Shown here piece by piece: positions 1 through 6,194 of a stretch of 64,000 bases of DNA (positions are counted from its first letter, which is position 1; every line of letters begins with the position of its first letter). This stretch comes from Jannaschia sp. S6380. Lineage in GTDB: Bacteria; Pseudomonadota; Alphaproteobacteria; Rhodobacterales; Rhodobacteraceae. The position numbers were made by a program, and so were the translations under genes. The DNA is taken from NCBI RefSeq assembly GCF_023015695.1, contig NZ_JALKAS010000001.1, forward strand, positions 310,001 through 374,000. Direction: 5' to 3'. The notes beneath the pieces are model-generated. The model saw nothing but the letters and a program-made list of their open reading frames with translations, was not told the origin of the DNA and made no database searches.

Positions 1-630
1 GGCGAAACCGGGCAGCACTGGGGCACCGGCGTTGAATGCGAAGCGCCAGACGACGTGGCCTTCGATGCGGCGCCCGATCCGGACCTCGCCCAGGGCGCCC
101 TCCTGGAAGACGGCGGCTATGCGGCCGCCTTCGGCAAGTTGGTCCAGGATGGTATCGGGCACGGTCTCGACCCCGCCTTCGATCAGGATGATGTCGAACG
201 GGCCGGCCTTAGCCGCACCGGCGACCGGATCGCCCTGCAAGACGACGGCGTTGTCGGCCTCGACCGAGGTCAGGGCGGCTTCGGCCTCGGCGGCGAGCGC
301 GGCATCCGGCTCCACCATGACGACGGACTCGGCCATTCGGGCCAGGATCGCGGCCGAATAGCCCAGCCCGCCGGCGAGGATCAGCGCCGTATCCGTACGG
401 CGGACGTCCAGCGCGTCCAGCATCTTCGACAGCGTACGCGCATCCGGGATCTCGCGCCCTTCGCCCAGCGGAACGGGCGCATCCATGTAGGCCACGGCCT
501 TCGAGGCGTTTGGCACGAACACCTCGCGCGGGACATCGAGCATGGCCGAGATGATCGGAAACTTGGTGACGTCGGATGGTCGGACCTGCGTATCCACCAT
601 CATTGTCCGGAGGTCGTGGGAGGCGGCCAT
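1..630 (-). CDS. Protein-L-isoaspartate O-methyltransferase-like protein (3' end cut by window edge)
   Basis: Translating the minus strand from the ATG at 630 gives 210 uninterrupted residues beginning MAASHDLRTMMVDTQVRPSD and running off the left edge. The VRPSDVTKFPIISAMLDVPREVF stretch (cut here into its family feature, 'VR..DV....I..A...VPRE.FVP') is the typical N-terminus of the Pcm family. A SAM-binding loop follows near residue 85 as LILAGGLGYSAAIL. The usual PIMT catalytic motif is replaced by REIPDARTLSKML, so classical isoaspartyl repair activity is doubtful. This divergent type is common in Rhodobacterales; that is recalled knowledge, not something shown here. Confidence 0.85.
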   Translation of the reverse strand, partial: MAASHDLRTMMVDTQVRPSDVTKFPIISAMLDVPREVFVPNASKAVAYMDAPVPLGEGREIPDARTLSKMLDALDVRRTDTALILAGGLGYSAAILARMAESVVMVEPDAALAAEAEAALTSVEADNAVVLQGDPVAGAAKAGPFDIILIEGGVETVPDTILDQLAEGGRIAAVFQEGALGEVRIGRRIEGHVVWRFAFNAGAPVLPGFA

Positions 631-718
631 CGGCAACTGAACCTATCGGTCTATTTATGTTTCGTTCCAGAAAGCACGTCTTCCGAAACCCTGCAACGCC
701 TAAGCCCGAAGGGGGCGC

Positions 719-747
719 TTGCGGGCCGTCGGAACTGGCGCTAATGC
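719..747 (+). promoter_or_regulatory. Candidate promoter of tRNA-Cys
   Basis: TTGCGG (719-724) and TAATGC (742-747) lie 17 bases apart and would start transcription about 10 bases before the tRNA. The rest of 631-762 shows no gene; it also has to hold the promoter of the divergent methyltransferase-like gene. Confidence 0.35.
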
Positions 748-762
748 AACGGTATCCCCGGC

Positions 763-836
763 GGCGAGTTGGCGGAGTGGTTACGCAGCGGATTGCAAAT
801 CCGTGTACAGGAGTTCGATTCTCCTACTCGCCTCCA
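763..836 (+). tRNA. tRNA-Cys (anticodon GCA), 3' half supplied by the integrated element
   Basis: A 7-bp acceptor stem pairs GGCGAGT (763-769) with ACTCGCC (826-832). The anticodon loop is TTGCAAA, read as GCA (Cys). The T-arm is AGGAG-TTCGATT-CTCCT, the discriminator is T and CCA is encoded at 834-836. From base 790 on, the gene lies inside the element's left end. A second 3' half with a different T-stem sits at 13599-13645, so integration replaced the host 3' half while keeping a pairing-competent tRNA. Confidence 0.97.
790..809 (+). repeat. attL core (20-bp direct repeat)
   Basis: GGATTGCAAATCCGTGTACA is identical to 13599-13618. It begins in the anticodon stem and covers the loop, the site used by tyrosine integrases that cross over in the anticodon arm. 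The flanking bases differ on both sides (C/T before, G/C after), so the identity block is exactly 20 bases. Confidence 0.92.
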
Positions 837-885
837 ATAAAATCAATGGGTTAAGAATATTTCTGCTCATTGGGTATCACCTCTA

Positions 886-898
886 GTATCAGTTTCAC
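886..898 (+). repeat. Candidate integrase arm-type site, left end
   Basis: GTATCAGTTTCAC matches GTATCAGGTTCAC at 13519-13531 in 12 of 13 positions, in the same orientation. It sits 76 bases inside the left core, against 67 bases for the right copy. A half copy, GTATCAC, lies at 874-880. The role in integrase or excisionase binding is inferred from position and symmetry. Confidence 0.45.
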
Positions 899-922
899 GT
901 TCTGTGCCTGTTCTGTTCTGGG

Positions 923-1957
923 TCATTTGCGTTTAGCTACCGCCTGTCGCGCTCGCATGATTTGGCGCGCTTCCCCAGCATATTTGATAATCATCGCTTT
1001 GGATGTGTGGCCGCTGTAGCTGGCGATTTCATCATCAGTACATCCAGCCCACGCCAATTCCATCACCCCGCGATACCGCAGCGCGTGCTGATCATAGGCC
1101 ATCAGGCCCAACCGTTTGCGCTCACGAACCATGACACGCGCCATCGCGTGATAGTCCATTTTAGACCCATCAGCGCGCGTCAGGATATGGCGCGATGGAT
1201 GAGGCGCGAACCCTAGATCAGCCTTCGCAACGTCCAGTGCCGCCTTGAGCGCAATCGTGCAAGGCAAAGAAAGGGCTGTGTCAGTCTTGTTTTGGCGCAG
1301 CTTGAGGGTGTCGCCGTCATAGTCGCCCCACTGGAAGTCCACCCAGTCACCGGGGCGCTGCACACTGCCCACGCCAATCTCGAAAATCAGCCGGGGCAAT
1401 GGCTCGCCCTCTTCCCGCATCTTCTCCACCGCCCAATCTGTCCACGGCAGGTGTGGCTTCTTGCGGTCCTTCGGAACCCTCAACGGCTCGATATCAATCG
1501 CGGGATTGTCGCTGCGCCAGCGCTTGCGCATCGCCATTTTGGATAACATGCTGATCGCGGTCGGGATGTAATTGGCGAACCTGACCCGATGTCGGTTCTT
1601 TTCCATGGCGTCATAAATGTCAGCTTGGGTCAGGCGTGCCACGTCAGCGCGCCCTATCTTTTCGGTCAAATACTCAAAAACTTGCTCAAGGTCGCGCCGA
1701 TAGCGAGGCGAAAAATCTTTCCATTTGTCGGTCTCACGCAGCGCGTCAATCAAAGCGCCCCATGATGTCTTGGAGACCGCTTTCTTCCCGCTGACGATCT
1801 CCCAGTACTGCTGGTCGAACTCTGCCGTGCCTTCCTCCGCCGTGATCCGCCCCAGATAGAACATCTTGCCGTTGACGCTCTTGCGCACATACCAACGGCC
1901 CGACGGATGCTGCCAAAGGTATTTCTTGCGTCGACCTACCACTGAATTTGATCCCAT
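923..1957 (-). CDS. int: Tyrosine recombinase (integrase) of the tRNA-Cys element
   Basis: This 344-aa site-specific recombinase should integrate and excise the element at tRNA-Cys. The N-terminal part has a short basic DNA-binding region (GRRKKYLWQHPSGRWYVRK) and a SAM-like core-binding domain at about 65-165. The catalytic part shows the first Arg in GVGSVQRPGDW, the HxxR box in QHALRYRG, and SGHTSKAMIIKYAG with the late His and the nucleophilic Tyr. Its 3' end lies 87 bases from the tRNA, the usual place for such genes. The start overlaps the small upstream gene by 22 bases, which suggests one transcript with the excisionase-like genes. Confidence 0.95.
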   Translation of the reverse strand: MGSNSVVGRRKKYLWQHPSGRWYVRKSVNGKMFYLGRITAEEGTAEFDQQYWEIVSGKKAVSKTSWGALIDALRETDKWKDFSPRYRRDLEQVFEYLTEKIGRADVARLTQADIYDAMEKNRHRVRFANYIPTAISMLSKMAMRKRWRSDNPAIDIEPLRVPKDRKKPHLPWTDWAVEKMREEGEPLPRLIFEIGVGSVQRPGDWVDFQWGDYDGDTLKLRQNKTDTALSLPCTIALKAALDVAKADLGFAPHPSRHILTRADGSKMDYHAMARVMVRERKRLGLMAYDQHALRYRGVMELAWAGCTDDEIASYSGHTSKAMIIKYAGEARQIMRARQAVAKRK

Positions 1958-2145
1958 AGCTGCGTCACGTCCCCTGCTGATATCCGTTTGAGAACCTCGG
2001 TATCCGAACGAACAACGCCGGGCGCAATTTCATGCCCGGGCGGTAGGTGACCTTTATCGACCAAAGCCTTGAACTCGTTTGTGCGCAGATCGAGCAAGCG
2101 GGCTGCGGTCGTCTCGCTGGCCATGATGGGGGTGTGTCGTGTCAT
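1936..2145 (-). CDS. Small excisionase-like HTH protein (69 aa)
   Basis: A 69-aa protein with an AlpA/Xis-like layout: the helix-turn-helix candidate ARLLDLRTNEFKALVDKGHL, then a PGHEIAPGVVRSDTEVLKRI wing-like part. Its ATG overlaps the stop of the gene before it by 4 bases and its end overlaps int by 22 bases, so the three are probably translated together. It could act as recombination directionality factor or as an int regulator. The function is inferred from size, fold hints and position only. Confidence 0.6.
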   Translation of the reverse strand: MTRHTPIMASETTAARLLDLRTNEFKALVDKGHLPPGHEIAPGVVRSDTEVLKRISAGDVTQLWDQIQW

Positions 2146-2375
2146 TTGTCAGACCCCATTTCTTGGCCGGCTCTGCGCGGCGCAGGCTTTTGCGCTTTGA
2201 CCGTGAATTGAGAGACATACTTTTCCCAAGCGCCGCTCGGAATCTTGGGGTTTCGCTGCCCGGGCGCGGTAAAGATATGGTCCAGCATATCTTCGCGGAT
2301 CAGATATCGGATGTTGGTCACGGGCAGACCAACGCGCTCGGCCAGTTCCTTTGGTGTTTCGAGAGGTTTGGTCAC
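2142..2375 (-). CDS. Small DNA-binding protein, excisionase-type (77 aa, GTG start)
   Basis: The start is GTG at 2375, preceded by a good ribosome site (GGAAAGGTGAGCC). Residues 7-52 (TPKELAERVGLPVTNIRYLI and on to SGAWEKYV) have the pattern of a MerR/excisionase winged helix, and the tail is basic. It is the first gene of the leftward int transcript and faces the repressor across 80 bases. Which of the two small genes is the true excisionase cannot be told from sequence. Confidence 0.6.
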   Translation of the reverse strand: MTKPLETPKELAERVGLPVTNIRYLIREDMLDHIFTAPGQRNPKIPSGAWEKYVSQFTVKAQKPAPRRAGQEMGSDK

Positions 2376-2454
2376 GGCTCACCTTTCCGTTGGATTTCGG
2401 TTGAAAACACTGCAAGAGTGAACAGGATCGCCCAAATCACTCTAGAAGTGCACA

Positions 2455-2477
2455 TATGGGTGAATTATTAACTCATA
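2455..2477. promoter_or_regulatory. Candidate operator in the int/repressor divergent region
   Basis: The arms TATGGGT (2455-2461) and ACTCATA (2471-2477) form an inverted repeat with one mismatch and a 9-base A/T-rich spacer. It lies where a phage-type repressor would control the leftward int operon and itself. It overlaps the first ATG of the repressor, which favours the later GTG start at 2486. Confidence 0.35.
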
Positions 2478-2890
2478 GGTGCATCGTGTCAACGGACTTG
2501 AGCGGCATTGGCCTTCGTTTGCGAGAAATTCGCAAAATAAACGATATTACTCAGCCTGTTATGGCCGCGGCCATCGATGTGTCTGACCGCGCGTATAAAA
2601 ACTATGAGCAGGAAAAACGGGATTTGCCCGCGCTTACAGCTCTGAACATCAGCGAGGCGTTCAGAGTGAATCTTGACTGGCTGCTGGCGGGGCGCGGCAA
2701 AATCCACAAGAGTGACGACCCCGAACTGGCTGAGGCAAGTGCCATCGCTGTCTTGTCCGAGGCTGAAAGGCGCGGAACAAACCTGCCTATCGCCAAGCTC
2801 GGCAAAATCATCGGGTTTGTCGCCGCGCAGGCCGCACAGACGGGCGAAAGCCCCGCGCAGGTCGCCAGCCACTACTTTGAAACCCTTTAA
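2456..2890 (+). CDS. XRE-family transcriptional repressor
   Basis: This 144-aa protein has a cro/C1-type helix-turn-helix at about residues 15-75 (LRLREIRKINDITQPVMAAA, then SDRAYKNYEQEKRDLPALT), ending in the LDWLLAGRG sequence frequent in this family. The C-terminal half is helical and of unknown role. It has no obvious self-cleavage (LexA-like) domain. The ATG at 2456 has no clear ribosome site, so GTG at 2486 (VSTDLSGIGLRL) may be the real start. It probably keeps the excision/integration genes of the element silent. Confidence 0.85.
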   Translation: MGELLTHRCIVSTDLSGIGLRLREIRKINDITQPVMAAAIDVSDRAYKNYEQEKRDLPALTALNISEAFRVNLDWLLAGRGKIHKSDDPELAEASAIAVLSEAERRGTNLPIAKLGKIIGFVAAQAAQTGESPAQVASHYFETL

Positions 2891-2903
2891 TCAGGAGACC
2901 GAC

Positions 2904-3188
2904 ATGACCGACACATATCAGCCGCTGAAATCCTCAAAGTCAGACTTGGACCCCTGCGACCACGACGTGTTCACATTCGCCCGCCAAATCGGTGTTGTAG
3001 GCGCCATTTCACTTTTGGTTGGCGGCACCGGGATGATCGCGACATCAGGTCAGCCGGATTGGGATATCGCACGATCGCTCTATCTGGCGCTGGTCGTCCT
3101 CGGTCCTGTGGTCATTATGATCGCACAGAAATTCTTGCGAATTTTAATGAAACATCGGCGCAGAGAGCTAAACATTTTCGAAGGCTAG
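2904..3188 (+). CDS. Small two-helix membrane protein of the element
   Basis: The ATG at 2904 follows a strong AGGAG, 14 bases after the repressor stop, so the two genes share a transcript. The 94-aa product has two membrane segments at about residues 28-48 (IGVVGAISLLVGGTGMIATS) and 57-78 (SLYLALVVLGPVVIMIAQKF), then a basic tail (LRILMKHRRRELN). I do not recognise the family. A role in entry exclusion, or as a partner of the membrane-bound J-like protein nearby, is only speculation. Confidence 0.65.
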   Translation: MTDTYQPLKSSKSDLDPCDHDVFTFARQIGVVGAISLLVGGTGMIATSGQPDWDIARSLYLALVVLGPVVIMIAQKFLRILMKHRRRELNIFEG

Positions 3189-3200
3189 AATGCGCTTTCT

Positions 3201-3257
3201 GTCTCAACTCGCCGAAATGGTGCTGGCAATGCCAACACCATCGGTAGCGATTGAGAC
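3201..3257. repeat. 57-bp imperfect palindrome between convergent genes
   Basis: The outer arms GTCTCAA (3201-3207) and TTGAGAC (3251-3257) are perfect. The core is ATGGTG-C-TGGC, loop AAT, then GCCA-A-CACCAT (3217-3241) with a single mismatch; the connecting segment pairs partly. It sits between the ends of the convergent small membrane gene and the Hsp70 gene. It may act as a two-way terminator or an RNA stabiliser, but lacks a T-run on either side. Confidence 0.6.
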
Positions 3258-3296
3258 GGACCAACCCATAGGTGGAAACTGATCTCCGTTGCCAGA

Positions 3297-5813
3297 TCAG
3301 CTCCCCAATAGGTGGGCCAATTCGACGATTTCGGTCGCATCCGCTCCGGTCGAGACCCTATTACCAAACATCTGCCCTATGATCATCCGCAGCCTTTGCA
3401 CATCGCCTGATTTTGCGGCCTCGACTCCTGCGTCGACCAATTGAGCATGAAGCGCTTCATCGACTGCCAGGTAATGCTCTTCTGCCAAGCGCCGGAAGAT
3501 TTCGATCAAGAAATCAGGGCTTTCAGAGAGCACCTTCATGCGAATGCCCTGCATCTCATCAAGTGATCGGCGCGCGGCATCATAGTTCTTTTCCCGAATC
3601 GAGCGACGGGTCGTCACCAAAAGCTTGTCGTGCCGCTCAGTATCTACTGGCTGCGCAATGTCTCGCAATTCGTCGAAAGAAGTTTCAGCCTTGGCGACTT
3701 CATCGTCCAGCACTCGCTCTTCGTTCTCAGGTGACATTCTCAGCAACGCCACCTCCTGGCGCAGTTTGCGCGCTTCTTCGGCTACCGAGCGATGTGTGTC
3801 CGCGTCAACAGAGGTCGAAAGTGCCGCGTGCTGGCGCTCAATCCGCTTGCGGATGTCACCGCTGGGATCAGCATCTTCATCGAGCGTGGTTTCAAGCTCG
3901 TCTAGATCACTCTCAACACGGGCGAGCATAGTTGTGGCAACCTCTGCCCCGCGCTGGCCGTCATAGTTAATGCCGCCATCTTCGGATCGGTAAAGATTGG
4001 TGGCGTCGATAACACGTCCCAAAGATGGCAATTCGACCGAAAAGCTGAGCGTACCATTGTCACTCATTCTCCAATCGATGACAAAATCATCCCCACGATT
4101 GATCCGCTCGCCACGTTCCAATTCGTCGCGGCTGTTCAAACGGAAGTTGCCGATATGTAGGTTGTGCTCTGGTGTGTCGATGTCATCTGCCATCTCATAA
4201 AACTCGACCGCGATGAAATCATCTTCGCCTCCGACTAGTGTCTTGCCAGTTCGGAAGGTTTGCTTGCCTTGTGCAGGCAATGCTGTCCCTTTCTTCACAA
4301 GGACCTCTAACTTGTTCCGCTCGTATCCGACAAAGCCATGCTGAATCTTGACCGCGAGAGTGTAGGTCATCGGGACACTTGCAGCACTTGCTTCCGCTCG
4401 GGTAATGACGATTTCGCGTGACGCGTCCTCGACTGCCTTGCCCTGTTGGTCGAATACGGTCACTTTGAACCGGTTTTCGCCGTTCTTGCGAACATTTACG
4501 TTGATGCTGAGCGGCCCATCAATTGGAATTCTGCCTGTCGAAGACCCTTCTTCGTCAAGGATTTCCACCTCATGCCCCGTAGGCATGTCCGCCGCCGGTT
4601 TCAGCCGGACCTTGGCCGCTTCACTTGCGACGCGGGACTTAAAGTCTAGGGCCAATGAGACGCTGCCAGTGACCGCTTCCCTTTGTTTCCCACTCTTCTG
4701 CGTAGAGCTTTCACCAGCCCATTCCCGGCTTTCCGCAAAAATTGCAGCGCCGGTCGCAACTGCGGTCATTGGATCAAGTCCGCTTTCCACTTCGATTGCG
4801 AGACCGGCCTCTAGCATGTCTCGTATGATAGGCATCTTTGACGGGCCGCCAATCGGAACGATTTTCGAGATGTCGTCATTCTTGTATCCGTTAGCCGTGA
4901 TAATCTTTCGGCAAAGAGCTATCGAGTCATCAATCCGATCTTTGATCAGGTCGGTCATCTGCTCTCTCGTCAAATCGATTGAAATATAGATTTCTTCACC
5001 GTCTTCATCAGTCGCGCGCACTTCATCCTCTGTCGCAAAGATTGAGGCCGTCGAAGACGCCGAAAGCTGGATCTTCGCTTTTTCTGCGGCATGGCGGCAG
5101 ACGTCCGTCAGGTGCTTGTATTTTTCGTTGCGCTGAAAATCCGCTGGAAGGTTGAAGGTCTGTGAAAGCCAAGGCCGCACAATGCTGTCGAATATGATTC
5201 TGTCGAAGTCACGACCACCAAGCATGTTTATGCCCTCATGAGCGATCACGTTGACCACGCCCGCGGTGCTCATAACCAATGCCAAGTCAAACGTCCCGCC
5301 TCCGAGATCGTAGACCAAGAAAACACCGTCCTTTTGTTTGCTGTGTGCGATTGCGGCCAAAGCGGCGGCAACTGGTTCCTGCAACAGGCTTACTTTCTCC
5401 AAACCGGCCAATCGCGCGGCGGCAATCGTGTCCTCGCTCTGCATTTGGTTGAATGCGGCGGGGGTCGTGATGACCACGCCCTCAACTTCCTGGTTGCCAG
5501 CCTCGGTCATCGCTTGACCTACCAGCGCTTTGATTATTTCGGCACTACACTCAACTGGCGTCCAAGTTTGCCCAGCAAAGGAGATCGGATTCTTGGTCCC
5601 CATCGAGCGCTTGAAGCCTTGGGCGACATTCTGCGGAGCTGAAAGCAAGCGGTCATAGGCCGATTTCCCGATGAACCTATGCCCGCGCTTGTCCAGATAG
5701 ATGACACTGGGCAACACATCAGTGCCGTCCGATGTCTTGAAGAGACGCGTCGCACCATCGATATGGCCAACGACTGCTGAGTTCGAAGTTCCGAGATCAA
5801 TACCAAGATACAA
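3297..5813 (-). CDS. Hsp70 (DnaK-like) chaperone with long C-terminal helical extension
   Basis: An 838-aa Hsp70, about 200 residues longer than DnaK. The ATPase domain (1 to about 375) is complete: phosphate-1 loop YLGIDLGTSNSAVVG, VVITTPAAFNQMQ, phosphate-2 loop FLVYDLGGGTFDLALV, and the adenosine motif VPIGGPSKMP. Residues about 395-490 are an insert not usual in Hsp70. At about 495-630 a peptide-binding beta domain is recognisable (VLVKKGTALP, FRLNSRDELERGERI). The remainder is charged and helical. It has no C-terminal EEVD-type tail. It is the last gene of a three-gene minus-strand unit. The product of the first gene looks like its J-type partner, as in the E. coli HscC-DjlC pair. Confidence 0.9.
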   Translation of the reverse strand: MYLGIDLGTSNSAVVGHIDGATRLFKTSDGTDVLPSVIYLDKRGHRFIGKSAYDRLLSAPQNVAQGFKRSMGTKNPISFAGQTWTPVECSAEIIKALVGQAMTEAGNQEVEGVVITTPAAFNQMQSEDTIAAARLAGLEKVSLLQEPVAAALAAIAHSKQKDGVFLVYDLGGGTFDLALVMSTAGVVNVIAHEGINMLGGRDFDRIIFDSIVRPWLSQTFNLPADFQRNEKYKHLTDVCRHAAEKAKIQLSASSTASIFATEDEVRATDEDGEEIYISIDLTREQMTDLIKDRIDDSIALCRKIITANGYKNDDISKIVPIGGPSKMPIIRDMLEAGLAIEVESGLDPMTAVATGAAIFAESREWAGESSTQKSGKQREAVTGSVSLALDFKSRVASEAAKVRLKPAADMPTGHEVEILDEEGSSTGRIPIDGPLSINVNVRKNGENRFKVTVFDQQGKAVEDASREIVITRAEASAASVPMTYTLAVKIQHGFVGYERNKLEVLVKKGTALPAQGKQTFRTGKTLVGGEDDFIAVEFYEMADDIDTPEHNLHIGNFRLNSRDELERGERINRGDDFVIDWRMSDNGTLSFSVELPSLGRVIDATNLYRSEDGGINYDGQRGAEVATTMLARVESDLDELETTLDEDADPSGDIRKRIERQHAALSTSVDADTHRSVAEEARKLRQEVALLRMSPENEERVLDDEVAKAETSFDELRDIAQPVDTERHDKLLVTTRRSIREKNYDAARRSLDEMQGIRMKVLSESPDFLIEIFRRLAEEHYLAVDEALHAQLVDAGVEAAKSGDVQRLRMIIGQMFGNRVSTGADATEIVELAHLLGS

Positions 5814-5816
5814 TTC

Positions 5817-6194
5817 TTATTCCTTTTCACTTTTGGCTGGCTCAACAAGAACGCGTCCTAGCCTTATTACTTTCATATCCGCCATTACGGTCGGCTCCAG
5901 TGTTTTTGAGACGATGAGATCAGCTTCATCGGGATAGTCTCCGGCATTATCGGCGGAAGTGGCCAATCCAGCATGGAACCCCTCCGTTTCGAAATCGATT
6001 AGCTTTAAACCGAGCTGATCGACAAGCATAGCCAACTGGCGATCTGAGAAGTTCAACTGGCCCTTCAATCGGCGGCTTTCACTTTCGGGAAGGCGCTCGA
6101 TAGCCTTCTTGGTTGCGTTTGATAATTTCCAAAACTCAACGCACAACTGCGCAACACTTTCAGCGTTCATGGACATAGGAGGCGAGCTTACCAT
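5817..6194 (-). CDS. Small acidic protein between J-like and Hsp70 genes; candidate nucleotide-exchange factor
   Basis: A 125-aa protein whose ATG lies inside the end of the J-like gene (7-base overlap) and whose stop is 3 bases from the Hsp70 start, so all three genes are translationally linked. The first half is helical (VAQLCVEFWKLSNATKKAIE). The end (VSKTLEPTVMADMKVIRLGR followed by VLVEP) resembles the beta domain of GrpE in rhythm but lacks clear family residues. Later ATGs at 6176 and 6170 are possible starts. A GrpE-like function is inferred mainly from the partnership with Hsp70 and is uncertain. Confidence 0.55.
   Translation of the reverse strand: MVSSPPMSMNAESVAQLCVEFWKLSNATKKAIERLPESESRRLKGQLNFSDRQLAMLVDQLGLKLIDFETEGFHAGLATSADNAGDYPDEADLIVSKTLEPTVMADMKVIRLGRVLVEPAKSEKE

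Noticed and set aside
55..744. A 229-codon plus-strand frame at the left edge
   Set aside because: The minus strand codes for the Pcm-like protein with family motifs; the plus frame is Gly/His/Arg-rich and featureless.
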